Positions 1-12,230 of a stretch of 64,000 nucleotides of DNA are shown piece by piece; position 1 is the first letter of the stretch; every line of letters starts with the position of its first letter. The stretch comes from Phoronis australis (lineage: Eukaryota > Phoronida > Phoronidae). The stretch covers positions 1 to 64,000 of the forward strand of contig NMRA01000502.1 in assembly GCA_002633005.1 (NCBI GenBank), given 5' to 3'. The notes under the pieces were generated by a model that was given only the letters and a program-made list of their open reading frames with translations, ran no database searches and was not told the origin of the DNA. The position numbers were made by a program, and so were the translations under genes.

Positions 1-2929
1 TAACAGGGTCTCCCCTATCATTTTGAACATAGGGCTACAATGGTAACCAGTTACCAGTACCTGATTAAGTAAGTGCTGGACCCGTAGCGTAAGTGGAAGC
101 GCGAGGTCCCTGCTCAAATGCTCAAGTACAACGATTAGTTCAACGCAAAAGCAAAATGGAAGCAATTGAGACGGCTTTTGTTGAGGCAGTGCGTCCACTG
201 GGCAACGTTAGCTATTGGTTGCATTGGACGATTTCAATGTAATTCACACACCAGAAGCCCAGCGATTGTGCCAACTGTATTATCAATACATTTTATTTTT
301 GCTGTATTTCAATAAAACCCAAACTGCAAATTCAAAAAAAGTCAAGCATTGCGTGGGGCCTTGACTAGTCTCTGCGCTTATAGGGATCTGTATTTTTATG
401 TGCAATATTTGAAGCTTAAACACTTTAAACTGCACTGTAAACCCTACAATTCAACTCATTTCCTCAGTGGGCATCACACCCTTGACTCTTACAAATATTG
501 AATAAGGCGGGGTCTACGGTACCAAATTTCTTTACCCTATTTCCAATGGTAGTCCTATTTTAAGATTTCCAACAAACATTTGGTAATCTGTCAAGAGATA
601 GCCTCCAACCGCACACTAGGAAATGTCAAGGTTTTTGTTTATGTTTGTGCGTGCAAAAACATGTCCGTTACTCTTGACCCGGATGTTGTGCCAGATTACG
701 TGATACGTAGGGCAATCATCATATCGTCCCTGTTTAACTAATAACGTAAAATTGACACGCGAAGCTCTTTGAGATTTTAAAACATAACCATGCACATCCG
801 ATCTCAAATTATAGGCGCACGATAATGCACTCGTTTTTCACATGTTAAGATCAATATAATATCGAAAGCACTTCAGTTTACAATTTCTAAAATGATTTTA
901 ATCTTTGGAAAAATAGCTCTGTTCCAGAAACACCAGTCATTTTCCTCAATCCAATGCTTTAAGCATCAACTTCGGGGACAACTATCTGTGTGCGCAATAA
1001 TCAGAAAAGGATGTCCGTTCAAACACCTTATGCATACATATTTAGAAATATTAAACACCGATAATTGCGAATATTGCAATTTTATGCCACTAAGTTCAGA
1101 AAAAAAAGGAAACTCACTACAAATTTTTGTGTCACAAGAGTACCGTAGCTTTATTGAACTATTTTGATCAAAATGACAGTAAAGATTAATACAGAAGAAA
1201 TCTACAGAATACACCTGTCTACAAAGAGCGCACGATCCTAGTATGCGCCAGAGTTACACGTATTTGTTATTTTGCCCAAAGCGAAGCGCAAACAATGATA
1301 GGCTGGACATGATTTTCGATTTAATAATTTTTTAGAATTTGTCAACGACTAATAGGTTCTTAGTACACGTTCTGCACGTGCACTGTTACTTAAAAATTAC
1401 TAGAAATGTCATGAATTTTAAACACATATCATACGTACGCGTGGTACCGCATTCGCCGTAGATCAGAAAAGCGAGAACAAGATAAGCTTCTGCGATTGCC
1501 ATGCTATTGGCGATTAAGGTCCGAGACAAATGACCAAAGCTATATCTTTATTATAATTAAATTGTGAGCGCACACTGTAACTATATTCACATATCAATCA
1601 ATATTACAGTTGTCACTAATTATAACCTTCTCTACTGGTAGATCAATTTCCATCACTGTTTATCCAGCGGTGTATGATTACTAATTCATGACTGAGATAA
1701 TATACATGTCTCCGTCACCATTATGTGCACGTCCAAGAGACAATGATGAACAGACAGGCGAAACAATGCACAAACAGAAATCACCACAAAGGAAACATTT
1801 ACGACGCTTCTGACTTTAATTTCCGAAAAACCAAACAAGGGACGACGGAGATGCGGCACTAGAAATCAATCAATGAGCAGTCATGGGGAATCTCGGTAAA
1901 GAAGAATGATTAAGTCATCAGCCAAAGAGGAAAAAATTCCAGGACCCATATTTTCTAATCAAGAATTTTAAAAATCTCTGCTGGACCAAAAACAACTCAA
2001 AACCAGAATCCATCACGTAATGACCTATAATTGATGACGCCAAGGCCAATATTTATTATGTAAGGACCGAAAATTGCTCACGCCAGGACAGAGTATTTTC
2101 ATGCCAGGAGACCACGTGACCATCCGCCATCCGACAATAACCTGGGTAGACGGAGTTCAATAGGGCTAGGAACCCGCGAAAAAAGCAAGACTTCGAGAGA
2201 TATTACCGTGTATTTCAAATGGGAGCGCCTAATTTAGGCTGGATTTTCTCGCATCCTCAAGTTAGCTACGAAGCTCTACCTATGTATTTATCTCATCAGC
2301 TGGAAAGTAACAGTGGAAACGTTGCTGATTCGTTGAATTTGATGTGAAGACTGCATTCCAAAAAGCAGATTTTACACCACCAGCGAGGGAGAGTCGAGGA
2401 ACGCAGCGTCAGTAAAAATGCATACTCGATGTTGGGTCGCAATTTTCTGAAAACATTTCAATTCTCAGCGTAGCATTAATAACAAAACATTTTCGCTAGA
2501 TTTGAATTAGATTTTTGCTGATACTGCTGGGAACGCTGAAGTATTTGGCTGGCAATTGATCTATTTATGATGACTCAGATTGAAACTAGCGTGGTCTAAA
2601 ATAGTCGCCTGATCGCCTTCCGGAATTTTCACTAGTAAAACTGTTTTTATAGCAGTAAAACTGTTTTTCGGGAACGACGCTTTGGATTTATGTTTTAGGT
2701 AACACAAATGAACGAACCTAAACAAATCTGGCGTTGTACATGCAAATTTACTCAATCAGCAGACTGCACACCAACAGTGAAATACGGCCCCTACCGTTGT
2801 ATAGGGATTGGTTTTGCTTTCCCGTATTTCACAGCACACTTTCTGGTTTATTGAATGTCCGTATTTACACATATATCAAGGTACCTACAGNAGCCGGGAT
2901 TTTGCCTGCCAGACATTCGCACTCCCGAA
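1..2929. other. No supported gene
   Basis: AT-rich sequence with only short open frames lacking splice or motif support, for example one of 91 codons at 892-1167. No clear repeat. Confidence 0.5.
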
Positions 2930-3001
2930 CTGCCAAATGGAATGTGGGAGAATTTTAGGAAGGGCATAGCCCCCTTGGCGCCCCTCTAAAATAGCCACTG
3001 G
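2930..3001. mobile_element. Fragment of the CAGTGGC-ended MITE family
   Basis: CCAAATGGAATGTGGGAGAA, followed by a C-rich stretch and GCCACTG, matches 60080-60139. The left end is missing, and a single n at 2891 lies nearby. Confidence 0.55.
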
Positions 3002-3630
3002 CGTATTCAACGTATAACAACGAGAGTTGTAAGAGTAAGAAGAGGTAAGGGAAGGAGAGAGAGGTCAGTCGCTACAGCTACTACAGGTCCAGCCTCAGTG
3101 ACCCCAGCTCAACGTGGACTGAAAACGTGCATCATAAACAAATGAAAGACATTTCAAAAGCTTTAGCTCAGAGAAACTACAAGGTTTGTACAAATACAGA
3201 ACATCCTATAGTTAACAATCTATGTAACATTACATCTTGAAGAAATTGGGAGCCATTGCATTTTACGCAGATTTTCATGTGGTAATAATTTGTCTAATGA
3301 TGCAAAATAAGATGTGATATCAACCTTTGAACAAAATTCCAGTTTGTTCTTAGCTTGTACGTAAGCGAAATATTTTAGATACAAGATGGGATAAATATCT
3401 CCTTTCCGTAATTGGTGAAAAAATCTCCTAATTTTCAGAGAAGAGTAAATGAATGCAATAATCAGAAAAAGTGGTAGAAAGAGAGTGATGAGCCTTTAAG
3501 AGAAGAAGAAATTCGAAAATCGCTGTGACATTCCTTGCAAGACACGTTGATGAGATTTGAATGGGAATGGCGGGGTGTCATAAAAACAATGAATTTGCTA
3601 TCATCAAAAGCTGAGTGTGCATCAGCTGCA

Positions 3631-3781
3631 TCATGAATCCTGTGGATACCACCCAAATCTGTAGACATTGTCTCCATCGTGGTATCTATTGACGCTATCT
3701 CCTGCAACATCCTCCCGACCAAACTCTTCATCTCCAAATCCGACATCGCTAATATCCACAACATCTGGGATACTTTCTGGA
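3631..3781 (-). CDS. Candidate last exon of an unrecognised minus-strand gene
   Basis: Acceptor tttttcttattgcag|t, then 49 open codons to TGA at 3633-3631. The reading is acidic: PDVVDISDVGFGDEEFGRED, ending FGWYPQDS. The phase (2) matches the candidate exon at 4559-4639. A longer frame of 124 codons overlaps in another register (3462-3836); I prefer the spliced frame because it starts at a strong acceptor, but cannot decide. Confidence 0.35.
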
Positions 3782-4558
3782 CTGCAATAAGAAAAACCGT
3801 GATGATCTTGCCCTGTAGAACTTCAAAAAAGGACACAACACCTTGACTCTTTAATGCAGTTGAATTATTAAATAACAGGTCTTATTTTACGTGCACTGGA
3901 GAAAAGTTTAATCCACCCTACCGTGCTTTCGTTAGCGAGTTTTCAGGACCTGATAGTTACTAGAGTGAAAGGATTTCTGTCCAGTCAGGGCCTCAAACCC
4001 GAGATTCCTTGCTGACCTTACAAGCTCTCTAGAACACCAAACTATTAGGACCATGTCAGTGAAAGATATATTTCCACTATATACATGAACACCGTAGACA
4101 ATGAACAATAATTATGTATTTTTATAAAAAATGGATAACTCATAATTTAAATGTATGTACCCAATTGCTATGTTGCATTTAAAGTCATCGTCCATGTCAT
4201 CGCGTGCTGTGTCCTCAGCAACATCATTCCAGAGCACACATTTATGAGTTGATGTAAAATAAAATACCACCACAAATTTTATGGATTGTGAATGCTACTT
4301 TTAAAAACTCTTTAAAATCTGAACGATTTCAACTTTTCACTTCATCTTCTAATGTAAACTTTTGAATTATACAACAGTCAACTCCGAAAAAGAAAAACGT
4401 CAAATTCGGTACAAAGAATTGTACAATGTAGCTACAAAAGCAATCGATGAATTCCACTCTGACCACACTACATTCGAATAAGTTATGAATAAAAACTTGT
4501 CACGTCAAATAAACAAATATGACAAAGATTAGTCTCAAGATGACTTATAAGACTACAC

Positions 4559-4639
4559 CTAGTAGATTGTGCTAACTCAAAAGAGGCAACGAAACTGCTG
4601 CCCATCGGCTTTTTGATGCATTCTCTTTTAGGTACATCT
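4559..4639 (-). CDS. Candidate internal exon of the same minus-strand gene
   Basis: Acceptor gggatttgcag|a and donor ag|gtgtag bound 81 nt, phase 2 in and out. It encodes DVPKRECIKKPMGSSFVASF and a further ELAQST. Phase agrees with the last exon at 3781. The donor is only moderate. Confidence 0.3.
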
Positions 4640-5439
4640 CTGCAAATCCCAAAAGTGTACAATAAATGTATGCAGAGTATGCAAAATTCAGTCATGCTTA
4701 GAAGAGAGTCATGTGCACACCACTCCTGACTATACCAGACATGTAGAAAGAATTCATTTTATGGAGATATACATATGCATATTACATATATTCTATAAAA
4801 TAGTTTTACAAAAAACAATTCAATTACCAGTTACAGTGATTATTTTTGTAAAAAAATGATGTCAATACAATTTATGAACACTGACTAGTTCTCTTAGACT
4901 TTAAATATCAGTGCTTTCACGTCACCCTTATATGAATATCCTGGATACATACCTCAAAGCTTAGTCGTGACAGGCAGAATCATGTGATAAAACTAAACTA
5001 TGTGAATCACCGTCATAAACATTGTGAGTGCAATTCATTATTTTTTGCTTTGGATTGGAATTTGTAACCAAAAATTATCCTGAACTGATGTATTTTGAAT
5101 TTTGAAAATCGATCAAAAATGTTTGTGGTTTTACTTAGTAAACTTTTATATGTCAGCGAAACTGTGATTGCTTAGACTGCATACAACTTGTGCAACTTAG
5201 CAGAGAAAACAGAAGCATAATACCGTGGCTTCAATTTGATTAATGGCGTCTTGGAAGTGGGCTTTTTCAAGTTCTTGCATAATTTCTTTCAAGAAGACCA
5301 TTCGAAATACCCGGTGGGCGGGGCCAGTAGATTTGTTGCCAGGTCATTAAATTTTCGTGTATAGGCCCTATTTGAGAGTGGTCTCATATTCAAGTAACTG
5401 GGCCGGCACATTTATTTGCTGAATGTCGATCACTGACCA

Positions 5440-5521
5440 GAAGATGTGCCTCTTGATCTTTCAGGTTATAATACAACTTGACGTGGGACATGTACATAGG
5501 TCTGCAGTGATATAAAATACA
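5440..5521 (-). CDS. Weak candidate exon, minus strand
   Basis: Acceptor tttatatcactgcag|a, then an open frame PMYMSHVKLYYNLKDQEAHL and a gtcagt donor; limits are approximate. Another open, coiled-coil-like stretch (MQELEKAHFQDAINQIEAT) lies at about 5230-5300 before gtatta. The phases do not link directly to the exon at 4639, so at least one exon would be missing. Confidence 0.25.
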
Positions 5522-6342
5522 ACAATTAAAGTCAAACAAGGCTACTAACCCATGAGAAATGAGTGTACCTACTATGTAAGTGCTAAATGTAATTAGTGTA
5601 AAGTTCACAGCTTGCCAATAAAACAGAACCAGCTGGCACAGATAGTCTTACAGGGGTGGCAGGAAGGAAATCAAGCCTGGCACAGACTAAAACATCAAAG
5701 TCACACTGCTTAAGTACCTTTAAAGCATAGATGTACACCTTAAGAGGCTATCGATGCCTTTAATTCCTTCCAATTTAAACAAAAAAATTGGTAATTATGA
5801 TTCCTTTCTAATATGTTTCTTTTTTCGTCAACAATACCGTTTATATGAAAGGTGCAACCCTGGCGGCCAAGTTTCAAACACTAGCGAACTCTGGTGGACC
5901 ACCAGTGTAGTGCGTTCATGATTGGTTTACTTAGCCATGGAGGTCGACCTCGATATGATTTCAAAATACTTTAGCAGTGATGCAGTCAAAACAGAAATGG
6001 GTCAGTTCCCAGAAATCGTCAGTTCATGATTTTGTTAACTGAACGAAGGACAGTTAGAAAAAAATCTTAATGGAGTAATTGTTGGAGCTGGGAAGAATTA
6101 GACACCAACGACCTCTTTAACGTGTCCCTCTATGCGCAAAAGGCACGTATAGCAACATGACTTCGATGGTTTAACCAGTGTGGCACAATTCGCCAAAAAG
6201 CTTCCTGAGTATACAGGGCCTGTGGGACAACTACCGCCTCTACTTTGGGCAGTTGGGACGGTGGTACTACCTTGTATTATGTGTATTTATGCTTTAATAA
6301 TATGTTGTGATTTTGAAAATTTTTGCAGACACAAATAGAAAC

Positions 6343-6496
6343 TAGACAGTGACTAGAGAAAGTGTAACTCCTATAGGAGCTTCATACGCCAGAAGGTAGA
6401 TGAATTATGCCTCACTCCGAAAAGCTTCCTGCGTATGAAGCTCCTGTAGGAGCTACGTCGTCTCCAGTCAGCTATAGAGACGGTGGTCACTGTCTA
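6343..6496. mobile_element. MITE with TAGACAGTGAC ends (154 bp)
   Basis: Perfect 11-base inverted ends, TAGACAGTGAC and GTCACTGTCTA. Inside, AGGAGCTTCATACGC and GCGTATGAAGCTCCT also pair. A diverged partial relative (AAAAGCTTCCTGAGTATACA) lies at 6197-6250. Confidence 0.65.
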
Positions 6497-7134
6497 ATTA
6501 GAAACAAGCTTAAATATATTGTTTAAGATCATTCCAAAGCTAAATTTATTCATCTTCTCCATACATACCGTAATCGCTCGGTAAATCAACGTTTGTGTTC
6601 TAGGGTGAAGGTTAGGTCACTAGCCAAATGAGAAACCACAGCTAATATCAATACAGACAACGGAACTCGATGAACAGGTCACTAGCCAAAGTAGGAACCA
6701 TAAATAGATAGTAATGTCAACAGACCATAAAATTTGTCTGAATTTATCTTTCACACAAATAAGTTTCCCAGTGAGTACTCGGACCACTATTTTATCGGCT
6801 CGAGGTGACCTTAATTCCATGGCCGCTATGTCCCAATAACTACAGAATGTATATAATATATATAAGCAGGACAGAACAAATACTTATTACTACTAGTATG
6901 CATCATGCAATCGTTTGGCCAGCTCGGAATTAGTGGCCGATAGTTTACCTCTGAGATATTCTCAGCGATCATATTCTGTGCCCAAATAAATGCGCAAGCT
7001 TTTATTTAGTTTCAGTTGCACGTCTTTGCTCCTCTTCTTTCTATCTGAGTAGTTTAGGTTAAGGGCCTTTTATCTTGTCGACCTTCTCACTGTCAGCCAT
7101 CTTGTCTCGTTGTTTTGTAAATCCCTGCGGTTGT

Positions 7135-9103
7135 TTAAGGTAGGTGGATACACAAAAAAATTAATTTTGACTGTTTTTTACATTTTCATATCATCCTAAT
7201 CTTTAATTCTTGATGCACAGTATACTGAAGAAAAATAAAATCATTCTGAAAATCCAAAGTTGTTTTTTTAGCTATATTTGACCAAACCTCAGTAAGTCAT
7301 ATGGCTTGAGTGCTCACCAGCTCAGTGATTGACAACTGGGGCGGAGCTTAAATATATACAAGGACACTAGCTCTAATCTAACCCTGTCAACAAGCATTGC
7401 GTAACCGGGCAATCGAGAGTGATGTACCAGCTGATATTGGTGTTGTAGCAAGACCAAGAATAAAACAATTCTATTTTCGACCATGTGAAAGTTAGTAGTG
7501 AAATGGTGAACTAGCTCCTGTTCCGAGCCTGAGCCTGTTTGTCTATCTGCAAAAAAATTAAGTTGAGTACGCCAAGCCCTACCGAAGCCATCACTGCACT
7601 CAGCTTGAGGAGTCCGTGCAGAAATTGTGCATGTATAAGAGAAGTCGGTAATATAAGGTCAGTTGTCTTGCGAGAGGACGCTGAGTGTCGACGTGGGTGG
7701 TGTTGCACGATTCGGTGAGAGTGCATACACGCGCTGTGAAGACAAGCCGCGCGCGCGACACATGGACAACTACATGCCGTCAGAGTAGAGTCTTCGCAGA
7801 TAAACCGTGCTTCTGTGCTGGGAACGTGCCGTGGAGAAACTAGGCTGTCAAACCCAGAGGATTTTTAACTTGCCACTGGCCGTAACCCAAAGAATTAGAG
7901 AAATGACCCAGTGTTCAACATAACAAAAAATTTTCTAGTGCATAGATTCAAACGTAACCCTGAATTAAAACTCATGATATTATACGATTTTAGAGGAAAG
8001 CAATATAAGAAACTTTAGTAACTTGAGAACCTCACCCAAGCGGCGCTATTTGCGCAGAAAGCGATATTTTCTTATCCCAAAGTCCATTCGGTACAGGCAC
8101 GTAAAAATGTTGAACCATTACTATGAAAGTAGTTCTTTATCCTCGTCGCCAATATTGTTATGTAGGCAGTAACGCGGCGATTTGATATAACACATATATT
8201 GGTTGATGATAATATTGGAATACTAACAAATAGGTCTGTGTAATATAGTTAGAGAGTCTTTTACAAACTGAGTGGAGAGTTCAGATGAATCGTATAAACA
8301 ATCAACACATGGTGGTCGGCACACCAGTACAGCAGACAATAGATCAACGCTAAGCTCCGCCCACGTGACAGCCATATTTGTTTTGGTCGTCTGTCGTGCA
8401 TCACAAGTTCGAAAAAATGATTAAAATTACGCTGTAAACAAACAGGTATGTCACATTTTCTAAATATGAAGTAAATATCAGCTTTATTTCTAGTACTTCA
8501 ACAAAAATTGGAACATAATGACCACGCATTCTGAACGAAATTTGATCTCAAGTGGCAATCGATGACCGCTTAACTTCAAAGCCGTTTTTCTCGGCTCGTG
8601 ATTTCAGGATAGTGACACGATTCTCGGGCCTATTTTTCCACAACACGTGGGTCAATTTTAACGAAAGTTGCAAATTTGAAATCCTCTTGGACTGAAGTAA
8701 AATCGCGTGCCAGGGTTTTTTGATAAATGGACCAGATTTTTAGTTATTAGACGGAAAGTGACCAAATGACAAAAAGTGGCGTGCTTGCACCAACTCACAC
8801 ACAAAAAATGCCACAAAATCAAGATCATAATGATTTTGTACATATATTTGGTATGGATAAGTAGATTATTGCGTAAGGAAATAGTTGATGATGATCCCTG
8901 TGCATTTTGAAAAAAAATTCGAGGTAAAATTGGATTTGTTGAAAATTAAAAAATACGATTTTTAAAAAAAACGAACTACAAAAAAACAATTTTTTTTTTC
9001 GATTTTTGTCACTTTCAGAATCATGTCTAACTAGTTAAAACTCCCTTTTTACTCATTTTAGTTAGGAACCTGGAGATTTGATCAGTGTATACACCTACCT
9101 TAA
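7135..9103. mobile_element. TTAA-bounded element with short inverted ends (about 2 kb)
   Basis: Left end TTAAGGTAGGTGGATACAC (7135-7153), right end GTGTATACACCTACCTTAA (9085-9103): 18 of 19 bases match as inverted ends, with TTAA at each side. TTAA targets are typical of piggyBac-like elements, but no transposase is seen. A second inverted pair (GGGCGGAGCTTA near 7340; TAAGCTCCGCCC near 8352) lies inside. Confidence 0.5.
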
Positions 9104-10140
9104 CGCAGCACCGTCCTCAGACGTATAATGTTTATGGGTAATAGTTCAGAGCAGGTATATGGTCAAATCTCCAGTAATGGTCCAATCATGAAAGATCGCA
9201 GATGCAGGCACAAAGCACGTATATAGCACGGTCATGTCCAGGCATAATAATCGCAAGATACATGAAGAAGTGCCCAGAGCACAATAAGTTGATAGCCTCT
9301 TGACAGATCAAAGTCAGATGTTGCTGAGCACATGTACAGTAGGCCACATTAACAAAACACACTCATTAGCTCCATCACGGCTAGAGGTACAAAGCACATT
9401 GGGTGGCCAGGTATTCAATCCACAGCAATCTACTATCCTGTATCTTGTCAATGAGTCAGCTGTTTGTCGAATGGCTATAAGCGCATGCGCGCATTTATCA
9501 TAAGTGGGAGGGAGATTAGAGATGTTATGTGTTTACCACAACGTTTCTTCGTACCCATTTAAAAACCGTGAATTGTGTGATTTTTTTGTAGAAATCCCCC
9601 CACAGCGGAAAGTGGACAACTCTGTGATAGAGGTTGCAAGAATTTACGCATGTTAAGGATTGTTTAAAACATATCTTTTATGATATTCCTAGCAAAAATT
9701 ATGCATTCATTATTTGAATCGCGTATAATACAACCCTACTTAAAACTTAGTAAGTAGGCCTACTAACATATTATTCTACTGCAGTACTGGCTCGTGTCAC
9801 GGATCAGCATATAGTTGCCAGCAGTAGTACAAAATATGTAAGGATGCCTTTCTTCGTATGCGTTTCTAAAACTGCAATTGGCAGCCTCACACTTCATGCC
9901 TCTTTTATGTTTTTTTCAGCACCAGACGGCACACTGACATTGCAGTCATTCATGTTGCTACCCATTTGAATTGGCTCCTCTCAGAAGGTGGCGCTACATG
10001 TACTGCTTTGACATATTTAGATCAAAGACGTACATCTTGATGTAAACTATAATATAATTACAATAAATCTGAAACAATTTTTGTTTGGATTGCAACTCGG
10101 GCAAATGTGAGTTTTATTGGTATATTAGAACCACGTACTA
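9104..10140. other. No supported gene
   Basis: Between the TTAA element and the 301-bp tandem repeat I see no coding or repeat signal beyond short open frames. Confidence 0.45.
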
Positions 10141-10640
10141 TTTTGGCCGGTACCTCGAAAATCTAGTCTATCTCAAATTTTTAATGGCATACCATGGTTG
10201 AGATTTTTGGGAGTTTCTGCAGGGCACAATCCAGAGTGTAATTTGTCATAGGGCATTTAGTGGTCTGTGACATGTATTGAATCATATGGAATTGGTTTGT
10301 GTTGTACCTCGAATATATGTGCTAGCTCACTTGTGGGGGGGGGGGCTTTTGTGGTTTCTGCCGGACCCATTCCAGAGCGCAGATTTGTCTATCATGGATC
10401 ATTTGGTGTTCAGTGTGGTACTATTGTTCGTTTAAAATCAGTTTTGGCCGGTACCTCGAAAATCTAGTCTAGCTCAAAAGTTTGATGACATACCATAGTT
10501 GAGGTTTTTGGGGGTTTCTGCCGGGCACATCCCAGAGTGTAATGTGTCTGTCATAGGAGTTTTAGTGATCTGTGACATGTATTGAATCACATGGAGTTGG
10601 TTTTTTGTGGTACCTCGAATATATGTGCCAGCTCATTTTT
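10141..10640 (+). repeat. Tandem repeat, unit 301 bp, 1.7 copies
   Basis: TTTTGGCCGGTACCTCGAAA occurs at 10141 and 10442, and the sequence stays similar for about 200 bases (TGTGACATGTATTGAATCA in both). Unit 1 holds a run of G at about 10336. Confidence 0.8.
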
Positions 10641-11976
10641 GGGCAATTTATAAGGCCCCCAGGGGTCACACCCACAGTGAAGACAACGGCAGACGTCCAT
10701 TTCTGTACATACTGAGGTGGACTCTAAATGCTCCCGTGGTCAGATGTTGGTACCTCGTTCATCTATGCTAAGTGCTCCGGTCTATTTATCAATTTTAGCC
10801 GAATGGGAAAATAGGGCTATGTCGCGTGGGAAACGACACTAATTAATCATATCATGTCAATTCCACCTTCAGTCAAAAACGAGTATACTAGTCAAAACAT
10901 CAAAAAGTAGGGCCGTCCGCGAAGGGGGGACTAGTTTGCAAGAGCAACAATGTACGTTGTTGATAACACAAATTATTGGTCAGGATTCTTATAAGTGGTG
11001 AGCATGGCATTTTGTAAGTGTATTTCACAGGATTAGGAAAATACTATAAATAAGATTAATGCTCATAAATCGAATTAGCAATATGTATAGGCAACAAGTA
11101 AACATTGGATAAATAAATTATCATAGAACAAATACAAAAACATGCATGTATTCACACGCACTTAAACACGGTCTTAGCTACGCAAATGAATCCACGAGGA
11201 GTTTTTCGAAAGTTACTTTAAAGCATAATTATATGTGTTTAAAATATATACATGTTAGTGAGCTTTTCATGTATAATAGCAGAACAAACATTAAGAAACC
11301 AAATACCACGTCTTTCCATTAAATACCGTAGCATGGTTTTAACACCCAAACGTATTGTTCAAACTCCTAACATGCACTTTGTGTTGTCGAACGCGGCCCT
11401 CAGACTGGAGCTAGATATCAGCTACATAAATATCAGAGGCATTCGGCCAGGGCCACAGCTCGGTGCCCGTAAAGAATTACCAGCCTTCAAGTGACGATTT
11501 GTAAGTTGATTAATTTTGCCGCGTAATTGCCGATTGCCTAAAACCGTGCCTCAAGAGTCTTGAGTTTGAAAAACGACAAAATGAAAATGAAGCAATACAA
11601 TTAGACTTGATTTCATAACAAAGCTTGATCAAAACTCAGTCGAGCAGACAACCGGAAACTCACGGAGCAAACTCTCGCTGCAAGCAAGTCCTGTGAAATC
11701 TCGCAGTCGCAAACTAGAATGCATGGGCATTCCATTCCTACAGTCGTGTGCAACGTGGACTGACTCTAGTGGCTTCAAATTTTTCATGGGAACAAAAATA
11801 GTCTTGTAACAACGATGTGCACAAACATAGCTAAAACGTTACGTTGTGGTAACGTTGTGACTTTGCTGAGCAATCAGCTGTAGAATCTGTTTTCGATTCT
11901 ATAATTATATTTTCTGAGCGCAGGTACCACAAGTGTTGGTCAACAGATAAAAGTTGAAGTCCTGCTTGTTTCGGAC
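10641..11976. other. Downstream region of the CTLD gene, no other gene
   Basis: AT-rich sequence past the CTLD stop codon. No clear polyadenylation signal on the minus strand was found close to 11977. An 80-codon frame at 11252 has no support. Confidence 0.45.
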
Positions 11977-12230
11977 TCAGTTGAATTCCAACATTATACA
12001 GGTGCCATTCCGTATGTGCAAAATGCGACCACAGCAGTTGTGCTGCTGGCATAGAGCCAGGCATAATAATTCGTTCAGGTCGGAATAAACGCCCAAGGTC
12101 TTAAACACAGAGGGCGAGTTGGTGACTCTCGCAAATGTCCGTTCACCTTTCTTGTCGAAGACGGACAGCCCGTTAGCTTGCAGGATGGCTTTATCCATTT
12201 CGTATGTTGCTCGATCGCAGAAGGGTATCC
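11977..12230 (-). CDS. PAN/Apple-like cysteine-rich last exon
   Basis: Acceptor ctcaacag|ggata, phase 1, in frame with CTLD3 exon c; TGA at 11979-11977. The 84-residue tail has the PAN pattern: FARVTN near residue 35, then a cluster LLCLALCQQHNCCG and a further cysteine in NGTCIML. PAN/Apple modules mediate protein or sugar contacts in secreted proteins and often sit beside CTLDs in invertebrates. The domain looks cut short: just past the TGA, another frame continues with LSPKQAGLQLL and WYLRSEN, which reads like the missing end of the module. A one-base indel (real or an assembly error) is therefore possible. The PAN assignment rests on spacing, not on a search. Confidence 0.45.

Noticed and set aside
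3462-3836. 124-codon minus frame as a gene
   Set aside because: No motif, and the overlapping spliced frame from a strong acceptor at 3781 explains the region better. I considered a caspase-like fold (FIVFMTPRHSHS) but the key motif is absent.
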